This document shows positions 1 through 9,894 of a DNA stretch of 64,000 bases, one piece after another. Origin of the DNA: Sva-07 sp963716235. Lineage in GTDB: Bacteria > Actinomycetota > Acidimicrobiia > Acidimicrobiales > Ilumatobacteraceae. Both the position numbers and the translations under genes were made by a program. The stretch's first letter is position 1. Every line of letters starts with the position of its first letter. The stretch is taken from the NCBI GenBank assembly GCA_963716235.1, contig CAVQTE010000029.1:70861-134860 (forward strand). The letters run 5' to 3'. The notes under the pieces are model-generated. The model was not told the origin of the DNA. It did not search any database and worked only from the letters and a program-made list of their open reading frames with translations.

Positions 1-41
1 ACGGCGAACTTGACGGGGACTGACTCTTTGGCGATGCGCAT
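1..41 (-). CDS. N-terminal fragment of a gene running off the left edge
   Basis: Thirteen codons on the minus strand (MRIAKESVPVKFA) begin at an ATG with a strong Shine-Dalgarno (GAAGGAAG) about 6 nt upstream; the rest lies outside the window. The fragment is too short to identify; the MRIAKExVPVK opening reminds me of small cupin-like proteins, but this is only a guess. Its 5' region carries a 31-bp element (90-120) that recurs upstream of the next gene at almost the same distance, which suggests shared control. Confidence 0.5.
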   Translation of the reverse strand, partial: MRIAKESVPVKFA

Positions 42-89
42 GTGATGCTTCCTTCGTGAGTTGTGAATGGTTCAGGTTGTTCGAGATGA

Positions 90-120
90 GGGCGTGACAT
101 TCGTTGTCACAATGGGACAA
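90..120 (-). promoter_or_regulatory. 31-bp duplicated operator-like element, copy 1
   Basis: On the minus strand this reads TTGTCCCATTGTGACA, then a spacer and TGTCAC. It contains a perfect 6-5-6 palindrome GTGACA-TTCGT-TGTCAC at 94-110. Copy 2 at 733-763 matches at 28 of 31 positions. The element ends about 50 nt from the start at 41, a normal place for a promoter-operator. Which protein binds it is unknown. Confidence 0.5.
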
Positions 121-129
121 GCGGGCCGC

Positions 130-687
130 TCAGAGCTTTCGGCCACTGAACGCGACGAGCTGCTCGAGTGGGCTGGCTCCGGCCGGTGGCTCGGTGGCGA
201 TGGCAAAGGTGTCACCGTCGCGCAGTTCGGGCCCGATGGCTGCCCGGGCGAACTCGCCGACCGCGGCCACGATTTCGGCCGGCGGGTCGTACGCCAGCCC
301 GGTGGCGGTGGCGATGTCCCAGCCGTGGATGAGGCCGTCGAATGCAACGAAACTCGCGAACACCGAGCCGGAGACCTGACCGAACGGCGCATCGATCATG
401 CGCTCCATCGCTCCCGGCGAGGTCGCTGCGTCGAGCAGGTCGTTCATGGCCCGGCGGTAGGCAACGGTGGGCACCTGGCCCGCCGTGACCGTTGCAGCAG
501 GGCTACCCGATGCTTCGCCTCGGAATGCCGGAACGAACGCCGCGGCCCCACCCATCATGTGATCGAGCACGCCACGCACGTCGTAGTTGGCGCACGCGGT
601 CGGCTCGGCGAGCTGGTCGGCGTGGAGCTGGTCGACGAGGTTGGTGAGGAGGGGAATGATGACGGCGAGTTGATCGGTGGGTTCCAT
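130..687 (-). CDS. TIGR03086-family DinB-like metal-binding protein
   Basis: About 185 residues beginning MEPTDQLAVIIPLL. The four-helix DinB/maleylpyruvate-isomerase-like pattern is visible: an N-terminal helix with NYDVRGVLDHMMGG, whose His is the usual metal ligand, and a later FDGLIHGWDIATATG carrying the second conserved His. The family is actinobacterial and thought to be tied to mycothiol chemistry; the substrate is unknown. I choose the ATG at 687 over an upstream alternative at 753 because it has an AGAGAGGCAG ribosome site and because the upstream extension would run over the repeated operator at 733-763. It is transcribed toward the left edge and shares an upstream 31-bp element with the partial gene at 1-41, so the two may be co-regulated. 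Confidence 0.8.
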   Translation of the reverse strand: MEPTDQLAVIIPLLTNLVDQLHADQLAEPTACANYDVRGVLDHMMGGAAAFVPAFRGEASGSPAATVTAGQVPTVAYRRAMNDLLDAATSPGAMERMIDAPFGQVSGSVFASFVAFDGLIHGWDIATATGLAYDPPAEIVAAVGEFARAAIGPELRDGDTFAIATEPPAGASPLEQLVAFSGRKL

Positions 688-732
688 GGGTCTGCCTCTC
701 TGGAGTGACGGCGGGAGTGCCGCACGACGGAT

Positions 733-763
733 GGGCGCGACAATCGGTGTCACAATGGGACAA
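733..763 (-). promoter_or_regulatory. 31-bp duplicated operator-like element, copy 2
   Basis: This copy differs from copy 1 (90-120) at three positions. It keeps TTGTCCCATTGTGACA and most of the inverted half-sites (GCGACA-ATCGG-TGTCAC). It lies in the divergent region between the TIGR03086 gene (start 687) and the regulator at 813, so it could act on both. Confidence 0.5.
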
Positions 764-812
764 TGGCCGGAACTTCCCGGGGCGAGAGCTGTCGACGCGA
801 GTCCCCGTACTC

Positions 813-2896
813 ATGAGCGCAGCGGGCGACCCGTTCGCTGCGGTACGTCAGGCGATCTCGGATCGGCGATGGGTCGACGCACTGGGTCTCCTCGACCATG
901 ACACTGCCGCTCGATCGGCGACCGGCCTGGAACTCCGGGCCGAGGCGGCGTACGGCGGTGGGGATCCCGAAGCGTCGGTTGCTGCCTGGGAGGACCTGTA
1001 CGACCTCCATCTCGCCGGCGGTGACGAAGTACAGGCAGCACGCGCCGCCGCGATGGTGGCGATGTACCTGATGATCGACACGGGCCTGATGGCGCCCATC
1101 CGTGGGTGGCTGCGCCGCGCCGAGCGACTGATCGCCGAGGTGGGCGACACGCCGGTGCACGCGGTCGTCGCAATGGTGCGTACCTACGAGCGGCTGTGGT
1201 GCGGCGACATGGAAACCGCCGGCAGGTGCGCTCGCACGTCGATCGAACTCGGACGACGGTACGGCATCGAAGCATCCGTCCTGATCGGGCGGGTCGCCTC
1301 GGCCCGACTGCTCATCTTCGAAGGTCACACCGACGAGGGCCTCGAGATCCTCGACGACGTGGCGTTGACCCTGATGTCCGGAGCGGTCGACGACATGACG
1401 TCGGGCATGGCCTACTGCGAACTGATCTGTGCAGTGCAGGGCCTGGCCATGTACGAGCGGGCGGGAGAGTGGACCCAGGCGATGGAGCATTGGCGCCACG
1501 ACTCGGCGTTCGGTGGATTCAGTGGTCGATGTCGGGTGCACCGCGCGGAGATGTACCGGCTGACCGGCCCGTGTGACCGCGCCGAGGAGGAGGCGCTGGA
1601 GGCGTGCGAGGAACTTCGCCCCTGGATGCGACGAGAGTTCGGGTGGCCACTGACCGAACTCGGCAACATCCGACTCCGCAAGGGCGATCTCGCGGGCGCC
1701 GAGGAGGCCTTCCTCGCGGCGCACGGCAACTCGTGGATGCCGCAGCCAGGTCTCGCGCTCCTGCGACTCGCACAAGGAGACACCGACGGGGCCACCGCGA
1801 TGATCGCCGATGCGATCGATCACCCTCTCGACATCCCGTCGAAGGAGCGCCCGCCATATGCGCGGGCTCCGTCGTGCGCCTCTGCTCGGCGCGCAGGTCG
1901 AGATAGCGGTCGCGGCGGGCGATGTCGAGACGGCACGGCGTGCAGCCGATGAACTCAGCGACATCGCCGAGACATACTCGAGCGCCGCACTCGGCGCCGG
2001 TGCTTCACTGGCGCAGGGTCGAGCCGCGCTCGCCGAGGGCGACGCCATACGATCGGTCGGACACTGCGAGCGGGCCGCAGCGGCCTGGATCGAGATCGGT
2101 GCCCCGTACGAGGCCGCTGAGGCCAGGATGGTGCTGGGCGAGGCGCGTCAGGCGGCCGGGAACACCGAGGGTGCAGTGATGGAGTGGCAGTCGGCACGGC
2201 AATCGTTCGAGGAATTCGGTGCCGTGCTGCGGGCACAGGAGGCCGAACGCGTGTTGAACGACCGGCCGGCGCGGCCATCGACGGCAGCTCGCGTCGACCG
2301 CCGCGTGTGTCTTCCGCTGCGACGGTGACACCCGCACTGTCGGCTTCGATGGAACCACGGTCCTGCTCCACGACCTGTTGGGGTTCCGGTACCTGGAACG
2401 TCTGCTGGCCGAACCGAACCGGGAGTTCCACGTGCTCGACCTCGTCGCCGTCGAGCGGGGCTCTCTGCCGACGGTGCCGCGTGGTTCGAAGCCGGGAATC
2501 GACGACGGGTTGGCGATCACCGACGGAGGCCATGCGGGCCTCCATCTCGACGAGCGGGCGCGCGAGGCCTATCGGCGGCGACTCGTCGAGATCGACGAGG
2601 ACATCGACGACGCCACGATGATGAACGACCCGGCCCGTGTCGCCCTCGCGATGGACGACCGCGAGTACCTGATCGCCGAGCTCTCGCGAGCGGTCGGCCT
2701 GGGCGGCCGCGGCCGACTCGCCTGCGCCACCGCCGAGCGGGCACGCACCAGCGTCACACGATCGCTGCGCTACTCGGTGGCACGCCTTTCCGAACACCAT
2801 CCGACACTCGGCCGGCACCTCACCCAGGCGCTCGGTACCGGCACCTACTGCGTGTACCGACCCGATCCCCTCGTCCCGATCGACTGGATCGTGTGA
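813..2896 (+). CDS. TPR-rich regulator-like protein with C-terminal LAL-type domain (two frame changes)
   Basis: One gene read in three frames, changing near 1865 and again between 2250 and 2290; joined, it is about 690 residues. The first 450 or so residues are Ala/Glu/Arg-rich helical hairpins typical of tetratricopeptide arrays (for example AGAEEAFLAAHGNSW). The C-terminal part has the VGFDGTTVLLHDLLGFRYL and LHLDERAREAYRRRL pattern found at the ends of large actinobacterial LuxR/AAA regulators. No Walker A motif and no helix-turn-helix are visible, so if it regulates it probably does so by protein contact or is a remnant of a larger regulator. The ATG at 813 has no clear ribosome site. 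Its stop abuts the convergent thiolase stop. Regulation is likely through the element at 733-763. Function is inferred from architecture only. Confidence 0.6.
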
Positions 2897-4069
2897 TCAG
2901 TAGATCTCGATGAGGCCGGCGGCGCCCTGGCCGCCACCGATGCACATCGTGACGACGCCCCACTTGGCGCCGCGACGCTTGCCCTCTTGGAGGATGTGGC
3001 CGGCGCACCGGGTGCCGGTCATGCCGAACGGGTGGCCGATGGCGATCGAGCCGCCGTTGACGTTGTACTTCTCGGGGTCGATGCCGAGCGTGTCGCGCGA
3101 GTACAGGCACTGGCTGGCGAACGCCTCGTTCAGTTCCCACAGGTCGATGTCGTCGACGGTCAGGCCGTGGCGCGCAAGGAGCTTCGGCACGGCGTAGATC
3201 GGGCCGATGCCCATCTCGTCGGGCTGACAGCCGGCGACGGCCCAGCCCTTGAACGCGCCCATCGGTTCGATGTTGCGGCGAGAGGCTTCCTCGTCGGACA
3301 TGAGCACCACAGCAGCGGCGCCGTCGGACAGTTGGCTGGCATTGCCCGCAGTGACGAAATTGCCGTCACCGCGCACGGGCGCCAACTTCGCCAGGCCCTC
3401 GAGTGTGGTGGTAGGCCGGTTGCACTCGTCGCCGTCGACCACGTAGTCGACGATCGACTCCTCCTTCGTCTCGCGATCGACCAACTTCATCTTCGTTGCC
3501 ATCGGAACGATCTCGTCGTCGAACAGCCCGTTCTCCTGCGCGGCGGCCATGCGCATCTGAGAGGTGTAGGAGTACTCGTCCTGATACTCGCGCGACACGT
3601 TGTACCGCTGCGCGACGATGTCGGCCGTCTCGATCATGGCCATGTAGACGGCCGGGTACATCTCCTCCAGCTTCGGATCCATGTTGGCCGATCCACCCAT
3701 GCCGCCGCCTGAGAGCGAGATCGACTCGACGCCGCCCGCGACCACACAGTCGGCGCCGTCGACCTTGATGTAGTTGGCGGCGACAGCGATGGAGTTCAAG
3801 CCCGACGAGCAGTGGCGCTGGATGGTGTTGCCGCCAGTGGTGACCGGGAGACCGGCGAGCAGACCCGCGAGGCGGCCGAGGTTGCCCGCTCCGTGTGCTC
3901 CATTGCCGAGGGCAACATCTTCGACTGCTTCGGGCTCGACGCCCGACTTCGCGACCGCACTGCTGATGGCATGCGCTGCCATCGACATGGCAGGAGTGAT
4001 GTTGAATCCGCCCCGTCCCGACTTGGCGAGACCGGTACGGGCATAGGAAACGAATACTGCTTCGCGCAT
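2897..4069 (-). CDS. Thiolase (acetyl-CoA acyltransferase family)
   Basis: 390 residues, the normal length for a thiolase. All catalytic elements are present: the acylated Cys87 in QRHCSSG, NEAFA, the His of GHPFG near 346, and the second Cys near 376 in CIGGGQG. The enzyme either cleaves 3-ketoacyl-CoA in beta-oxidation or condenses acetyl-CoA units in the cytoplasm; sequence alone does not separate these. The ATG at 4069 has an AAGGAG-like ribosome site. It stands alone, convergent with the regulator at 813-2896 and divergent from the small gene at 4194, so no pathway partner is adjacent. The reading frame is intact throughout. Confidence 0.93.
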   Translation of the reverse strand: MREAVFVSYARTGLAKSGRGGFNITPAMSMAAHAISSAVAKSGVEPEAVEDVALGNGAHGAGNLGRLAGLLAGLPVTTGGNTIQRHCSSGLNSIAVAANYIKVDGADCVVAGGVESISLSGGGMGGSANMDPKLEEMYPAVYMAMIETADIVAQRYNVSREYQDEYSYTSQMRMAAAQENGLFDDEIVPMATKMKLVDRETKEESIVDYVVDGDECNRPTTTLEGLAKLAPVRGDGNFVTAGNASQLSDGAAAVVLMSDEEASRRNIEPMGAFKGWAVAGCQPDEMGIGPIYAVPKLLARHGLTVDDIDLWELNEAFASQCLYSRDTLGIDPEKYNVNGGSIAIGHPFGMTGTRCAGHILQEGKRRGAKWGVVTMCIGGGQGAAGLIEIY

Positions 4070-4193
4070 GGAGCGCTCCTTCTGGAGAACGAATGATCGG
4101 GCGTCTGCGACGCTAGCGATTCAGGGTGCGTGCGCTTCATTCGGAGCCGCACGGGTTACCCTGCGAGGCCTCCCGAGACAAAGGATCACGAAC

Positions 4194-4520
4194 ATGGCCC
4201 CGCAGGCCAAACTCACACCGCTCCAGGAATCAGAAGCCCGTCGACTCGCCGAGCAGCAGGCACGCGACAACAAGGTCCAGAAGAACTACTCCGACGAGGA
4301 GAAGGCCACGCGCAAGGAGCGCGTCGCCAAGGCCAAGGATGCGATGAGCCGCTCGGTCGGGCTCAAGGGTGCGCATGTGCCGCCCGCACGCGCCGCCATC
4401 AAGAAGTACCTGCAGAACCTGAACGATCCCAAGCAGCCCGACGATGCGCAGTTCGAAACGCTGATCGAGGCGCCCTTCAAGGCGCCGCCGAAGAAGCGGA
4501 CCAACGACCGCCCGTTCTGA
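4194..4520 (+). CDS. Small highly charged protein of unknown function
   Basis: 108 residues starting MAPQAKLTPLQ, with an AAAGGA ribosome site 9 nt upstream. It is rich in Lys, Arg, Glu and Ala with one long predicted helix (residues 8-55) and a basic tail ending KKRTNDRPF. There are no Cys residues, signal peptide or membrane segment. I do not recognise the family; the composition would fit a nucleic-acid-associated or ribosome-associated accessory protein, but that is a guess. It is divergent from the thiolase and convergent with the gene at 4543. Confidence 0.7.
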   Translation: MAPQAKLTPLQESEARRLAEQQARDNKVQKNYSDEEKATRKERVAKAKDAMSRSVGLKGAHVPPARAAIKKYLQNLNDPKQPDDAQFETLIEAPFKAPPKKRTNDRPF

Positions 4521-4542
4521 CTCGACGCCGGTGACCCGTGCG

Positions 4543-4947
4543 TCAGGCCCGTTGCCCGGGCGGGAATTGTCCGGGCGGCAGGACGGTGTCGACCAGAACG
4601 AGTTCGAGACGGGTCATCTCCGCCCTGATGCGGGCGTGCGCTCGGCGACGTTCGATGATCGGCATGGTCGAGGAGATCTCGGCCGCCCGTGACAGTTCGT
4701 CGATCGCACGACGCATCTCTGCCCCCGTGGGGTCGTCCGGATCGGGGAAGACAGCGTCGGCGTGGCGATGCAAGGCGGAGAGGCGACGTTCGATAGCGCC
4801 GTTCGCCGACGTCCATGCACGCGCTGCGTCGGGGGCCTTGCCCAACTGCGCCCGCACCCGTTCGTCCTGGAGCGCGGCAAGCAAGAGCATCGCGGCACCC
4901 TTGGCGACCTTGCTGCTCGGCAGTGGGATCGGGCGCTTCGGTGCCAT
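4543..4947 (-). CDS. Hypothetical helical protein
   Basis: 134 residues starting MAPKRPIPLPSSKVAKGAAML. It is mostly predicted helix, with an arginine-rich stretch (IIERRRAHARIRAEM) and a proline-rich end (LPPGQFPPGQRA). No membrane segment, signal or known motif is visible. It lies 54 nt downstream of the membrane protein at 5002-6195 on the same strand and could share its transcript. I cannot assign a function. Confidence 0.55.
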   Translation of the reverse strand: MAPKRPIPLPSSKVAKGAAMLLLAALQDERVRAQLGKAPDAARAWTSANGAIERRLSALHRHADAVFPDPDDPTGAEMRRAIDELSRAAEISSTMPIIERRRAHARIRAEMTRLELVLVDTVLPPGQFPPGQRA

Positions 4948-5001
4948 GTCGCCAATGATCCTAGAAGCGCGTCCGTCACGATCGACGCCAGGGGATTCCG
5001 A

Positions 5002-6195
5002 TCAGGCGTCGACGGGCACCGGCTCGGAGTAGGTGGCGCTCGCGTCCTCGGCGGCACGATCCGCCAGACACGCACGGTGAAGTCCCTCGACGCATGCCGC
5101 CACGATGCCCGCGCCGGCAAGTACACCGATCCAGGTCGTCAGCGCCGGGAGCGGGGCCCAGAAGACGAGGACCATGGTGATGACCGCCCAGATGCCCCAA
5201 CGGAGCCCGGCGCCGCCCACGAAGGCCGGAGCGATGAAACGCCTGATCGCCGTGGCCACGCGACTCGGCCCCGCCAACGCCGCACCCACGACGAGAAGCA
5301 GTCCGATCACCGCGATGTTCCAGCCGAGGTCGCGGAGCAGTTGCGAACCGATCCGCCACACGGCCTCGGCGACGCCGCGATTGCTCTCCTTCTCCACCAC
5401 GCTGTCCAAGAGGAGGTTGCCGCCGAACCGGAGCCCAGCGAGCACCAACAGCCCGACGACGAAGATCGAGACGCCTGCCGCACGCGTCGCTTCCCGTCGC
5501 CAGCCCCTGGCGAGGAAGACCGCACCGGCGTAGATCGCGAGGATGAGAATGAACAACAGGACGGACCCCCATTGCACGATGCTCACGGCCGTCTGGAGAT
5601 CTTCCAGCTTCGCGGACTCGACCACCGTCACCTTGCCCACGGTCTCGGGGATGCGATCGACGACGGTGCCCGGCAAGCCGAGTGTGTCGGCCAGCTGGAT
5701 CACCACCTGGCGCAGGTCGAGCGTGATCACGCCGTTGGCGGTGTCGACCGCCGGCACGGTGTCGTTCTCGAGGACGTTGACGATGGTCTCGTGTGCCCGT
5801 CGGTTCGCCTGGCTCCAGACCTCAGCGACCTGTGGCGTTGCCAGGAGTCGGTCGACAGCCTCGGTGGCCGGTGCCTGCAAGGACGACGCGAGGACCCCGG
5901 CGAGCCGACTGAAGTCGCCCGGAAGCAGGTCGGTGAGCTGCTCGGCCACGTTGACGTTGGCGTAGAGCTGATCGACGACGTAGGTCGAGATCGCGGTACG
6001 CACTTCAGGGTCGGCAAGGAGTTCGTCGGAGGCGTCGACCCAGTTGTCGGTGTTGAGCGCCGCACGGTCGACCCAGACGTTCACGGTCGTCACGAGCAGG
6101 ATCACCGCCCCGAGGACGATGAGGACGTGGACGAGCACCGAATGGGCCCGTTCCGGCGCCTCGGTGGTCTCGGTCGTTTCGACGGTGGTGCTCAT
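5002..6195 (-). CDS. Actinobacterial integral membrane protein with large extracytoplasmic domain
   Basis: 397 residues. After a short cytoplasmic start (MSTTVETTETTEAPERAHS) comes one membrane helix, then about 190 residues probably outside the membrane, including WVDRAALNTDNWVDASDELL and LADPEVRTAISTYVVDQLY, and then four further helices. This arrangement belongs to a common but uncharacterised actinobacterial family. The ATG at 6195 has an AAGGGGAG ribosome site, which decides against the longer reading from 6234. The frame is intact. Role unknown; membrane location is well supported. Confidence 0.8.
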   Translation of the reverse strand: MSTTVETTETTEAPERAHSVLVHVLIVLGAVILLVTTVNVWVDRAALNTDNWVDASDELLADPEVRTAISTYVVDQLYANVNVAEQLTDLLPGDFSRLAGVLASSLQAPATEAVDRLLATPQVAEVWSQANRRAHETIVNVLENDTVPAVDTANGVITLDLRQVVIQLADTLGLPGTVVDRIPETVGKVTVVESAKLEDLQTAVSIVQWGSVLLFILILAIYAGAVFLARGWRREATRAAGVSIFVVGLLVLAGLRFGGNLLLDSVVEKESNRGVAEAVWRIGSQLLRDLGWNIAVIGLLLVVGAALAGPSRVATAIRRFIAPAFVGGAGLRWGIWAVITMVLVFWAPLPALTTWIGVLAGAGIVAACVEGLHRACLADRAAEDASATYSEPVPVDA

Positions 6196-6324
6196 TCGTC
6201 TCCCCTTGGTTCGGCATCTCCGGTGCGGCGGCACCGTACATGATGATCGCGAGTGGTGGCGCGGACACGCAACCTCCGAATCGGGTGAATCCGGACCCCG
6301 AACGCGGACTCGGCCGAGAGATCG

Positions 6325-8681
6325 TCAGCGATCGCCGGCAACGGCTCGGAGAACGGGCCTCGGAGCAGCGTCGACGAGTCCGAGTTCGAGGGCGCGTTCG
6401 ACCGCCTCGGTGCGACCCGAAACATCGAGCTTGCGGTAGATCGACACCGTGTGCGTCTTCACCGTGTTGCGCGACACGTAGAGGTGCTCACCGATGTCGG
6501 CCAGCGTCCGATGCGTCGCGAGCTGCACGAGGACCCGGTGTTCGGCCGGCGTGAGGTCGACGTTGCGCGCCAGACCCCGATGTGTCGCGCAGCGGCCGGT
6601 CAGACGCGCCGTCCAGTCGCGCAGCACGACACCCTCTGGCTCGAGGCTGAGGCGGCTGTCGGCATCAGTCGACCAGACGCAGCGCCGACGGCCAGTCGTT
6701 GCGGAGAATGGCAGCCTCGGCGAGGATCAGACGATGGTGGATCTGGGCGCGCTCGTTGGTCGTGTCCATTGCGTCGAGCAGGTGTTCCGCTTGATCGGCG
6801 GCGCGCTGCGACGCAGCGAGACTCCCCGACAGCGCGTCGGCCCACGCACGAGCACAGAACACCAGGGCGATCTGAGCCAACGCCGTCAGGCCGCCGCGTT
6901 CGACTTCGTGGCATGCGCGGCCGATCTCATCGTTCGCCCGGGCGAACTCGCGCCGCATCAGCGACTCGATCCCCAGATGGGCAAGCGTCACCGCGTGCGC
7001 AGCTGCGAAACCCCGCGTTTCGAACTCGATCGGCTCGAGCGCCGCGCGGACATCGGAGATCTGGCCGGCGTGGTGGAGCGCAACCACCTCCATGAGACCG
7101 GCCACACTGCGCCAGGGGCCACCACCGGCGCCGGCGTCGCGGATTCGGCGGGCATCGACCGCGACCTGCGTGAGGCCACCACTGCCGGCAAGGATCCTGA
7201 CCGCGGCCGCGGCAATCCGCACGTCTGCACTCCCGTCGGGGAGCGGGCCGGCGACGTCGGCCGACTCGGCCAATGCCAGGAATCGCTCCATGTCACGCGG
7301 CTGGTTCGTGAACATCGAGTGCCACGCTGCTGCCAGCGACAGCAGTGGATCGGTCCGGATGGTGTCCGGTTCGAATGCCTCCAGCCAGCGTCCGATCGAC
7401 GCGACCTCGCCGCTGGCGATGAGCGGCTGCAGGTACTTGAACACGAGCGGAGCGGCATCGAGACGACCGTCGCTCCCGAGTGCCTGGTCGATCGAGGCGT
7501 TCCACTCGCCGCGTCGCTCGTGCCATTCGATCGCACGCAATCGCAGCGGGACTTCGGTGTCAGGCATGGTCCGGCGGAGTTCGCCGAGAAGGAGCTCCGC
7601 GAACAGCGGGTGGTAGCGGAACACGCCCGTTCGACCGATGGGGATCACGAACACGTTGCCGGAACGGACGAGCTCGACGAGCCGGTCCTGTGTGCCGACC
7701 TCCTCGAGGACGAAGTCACACAGGTCACCCGAGAGTCGATCGAGCAGCGACGTCCGCATCAGGAATGTCCGCTCGTCGTCCGACAGGGATCGGAGGAACT
7801 CCTGCTGGAAGTACGTGGTGAGCAAGTTGGGCGCTCGCGATTGCGGGATCAGGTGTCGACGCGGCATCGTTGCCGACGCTGCGAAGGCCGAGCGCAGCGA
7901 ACTGCAGGCCGGCCGGCCAACCACCCGTCTGCTCGGCGATCGCCGTTCGAACGGCAGCGTCCGTCACGTCCGTGAACTGGCTCAGGAGTCGTTCGCTCTC
8001 CTCGATGTCGAAGATCAGGTCGCTGGCATCGAGTACCTCGAGTTCGCCGGCCAGCAGTCGCCGGGCGGTGCGCGCGTCCGGATCCGATCGACCGCACAGC
8101 ACGATCTGCGCTCCGGTCGGCATCAGGTCGACGAGGGCGTCGAGGACGACCGAACCCGCCGGCCCGCTGATGTTGTGGACGTTGTCGACCACGAAGACGA
8201 ACGGGTCACACGCCTGGAGGATCGCCTCGATGTCGGCGAGTGCGAGATCAACGGTGGCCGGTCGGACGTCACGACCGATGGTGATCAGGTCGTCGTCGTG
8301 GACACAGGCATGCAGGCTGGAAACGACACTGCGGATCAGGCGGACGGGGTCGTTGTCGCCTGCGTCGATGTCGAGCCAGGCATGCGGGCGATCGAGTGTC
8401 CGGACCCATTCACTCAGGAGCGTGGACTTGCCGTACCCGGCGCCGGCGGTGACGACGATGAGCGGGCCGACGGCGGCATCGAGCCGATCGAGGAGACGGC
8501 GGCGCATGACGCCCGACCGCAGCGGCCGGGGGGCGACGAGTTTGTGGGGGGCAATTCCGAGCACCGCGCTCACGCCGGCGCTGTTGGACCCGCCTCGCAT
8601 CTCGCCACTCGATCTCAACGCTGGCGGCCCGCGGACATGACAGCCGGATGCTATCGCGAACGTGTCGCGACGGCGTCGCAT
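6325..8681 (-). CDS. Large LuxR/MalT-type transcriptional regulator (two frame changes)
   Basis: A LAL-type regulator of about 780 residues spread over three frames that change near 7855 and 6660. N-terminal STAND/AAA ATPase: Walker A GAGYGKSTLL and Walker B VFVVDNVHNI, followed by RLLAGELEVLDASDLIF and the TGGWPAGLQFAAL sensor region typical of MalT. The middle is helical TPR-like repeats. The C-terminus is a clear LuxR helix-turn-helix (LTPAEHRVLVQLATHRT, then SRNTVKTHTVSIYRKL). The ATG at 8681 follows a GAGAGG-type ribosome site; a second possible start is at 8600. Such proteins sense a small ligand through the repeats and activate nearby operons; no dedicated target is evident here. The gaps between frames fall in otherwise continuous domains, so I regard the frame changes as sequence errors. 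Confidence 0.82.
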
Positions 8682-8728
8682 CGACCTCTCGTCTCCTCTG
8701 GGTCAGGGGTGGCGATGGATGACGGCGC

Positions 8729-9145
8729 TCAGTAGGCCTTCATCTCCCGGCCGTGGGCGGTCAGCGCCCAGATGATCAGGATGTCGAGAACGATGAGGGT
8801 CAAGGCCCAGATCGGATAGAGCGGCACGACGAAGAAGTTGCCGACGAGGTTGGCCGCGGCCACGATGACGCCGATCGTACGGGCGAAGAGGTTGCCGCTG
8901 AGCACCCCGAAACCGCACAGCAACACCAGCAGCCCGAGCAGGATGTGAACCCAGCCCCACTGCGACACGTCGAGGAAGACCGCACCGGCGTTGGTGAACG
9001 CAACCCACTCGTCGTTCAGCGCGGCCACGAGCCCGAAGATGATGCTGAGGCTGCCGCCGATGATCATCATGGTTGCGGCGAAGACGATCCAGCCCGTCCA
9101 GCCGGTGGTCCCTTCGTAGTTCTCGGTGGAGTTTTCGGTGACCAT
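8729..9145 (-). CDS. DUF7144-like four-helix membrane protein
   Basis: 138 residues with four membrane helices: WIVFAATMMIIGGSLSIIFG, WVHILLGLLVLLCGFGVLSG, IGVIVAAANLVGNFFVV and WALTLIVLDILIIWAL. This pattern, starting with a WTGW motif, is that of a widespread actinobacterial family of unknown role (DUF7144). The ATG at 9145 has a GAGGGG ribosome site. It is transcribed toward, but separated from, the regulator at 6325-8681, which ends up downstream on the same strand 47 nt away. Confidence 0.75.
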   Translation of the reverse strand: MVTENSTENYEGTTGWTGWIVFAATMMIIGGSLSIIFGLVAALNDEWVAFTNAGAVFLDVSQWGWVHILLGLLVLLCGFGVLSGNLFARTIGVIVAAANLVGNFFVVPLYPIWALTLIVLDILIIWALTAHGREMKAY

Positions 9146-9269
9146 CGTGTCCGTCCCCTCGACACGGGTCCCGAGTGGACCCTCTGTTCGAACATACGCA
9201 CGAGCGGTCCGCCTGTCGTCGCCCAGATCGTACGAACGACACCGTCGACGCCGGCAGGCCGGACGCGAC

Positions 9270-9301
9270 GGGGCCCCCGACCCATGTAGGTCAGGGGCCC
9301 G
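9270..9301 (-). terminator. GC-rich hairpin, probable terminator
   Basis: An inverted repeat of the form GGGGCCCCCGACC...GGTCAGGGGCCC with a 6-nt loop lies 33 nt beyond the stop of the SHOCT gene (9334) in its direction of transcription. There is no T-run, which is usual for high-GC actinobacteria. It separates that gene from the DUF7144-like gene. Confidence 0.5.
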
Positions 9302-9333
9302 CGACGACGGTGTCCAGTTGTGCTTCAGCAGCG

Positions 9334-9737
9334 TCAGCTGCCGAGGACCTTGGCCTTCGCCGCCGCGTACTCGGCGTCGTCGATCTTGCCGGCGCTGTGC
9401 AGCGCGGCCAGCTTGTCGAGCTGGTCGGCGTCGCTCGTACCGGTGCCGGCGGCCTGCTGGATGTAGGCGCGCTGAGCGGCGTCCATCGCCTTCGCATCGG
9501 CGACTGCGTGCTCCTGCATCTTGCCGCCACGGGCGATCAGATAGATGAAGACACCCGAGGTACGGGACGGACGATGATGAAGATCGACCACAGGGCCTTG
9601 GCCCAGCCACCCAGGTCCTTGCTGCGGAAGATGTCGCCGAACACCTGGAACAGAATCATGATCCAGATGAAGAACAGGAAGAACCACAACATCGACCAGA
9701 AGACCTGACCGGTACCGAATTCGCTGGCGAGCAACAT
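9334..9737 (-). CDS. Membrane-anchored SHOCT-domain protein (one frame change)
   Basis: About 134 residues once the frame change near 9565 is bridged. The N-terminal half has two membrane helices (QVFWSMLWFFLFFIWIMILF and ALWSIFIIV...GVFIYLIARG) in the style of PLDc_N/SHOCT proteins. The C-terminus is a typical SHOCT motif, DQLDKLAALHSAGKIDDAEY followed by AAAKAKVLG. SHOCT segments are thought to mediate oligomerisation or binding. The ATG at 9737 has a GGAGAA ribosome site. The two halves read as one protein, so the break is probably an error. Confidence 0.75.
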
Positions 9738-9894
9738 GAGTGATTTCTCCTCGTTTGGATGATGTTCGAACGGCGGTGGCCGTTGTCGGTACACAGGATG
9801 GCGGCGATTGTGTCACATCGCATCACCCGATGTGGAGGACTGATGAGTTCGGTCCGGATCGTGGCCGGTGGCCGGGATGTGGTGAGGTGACTCC

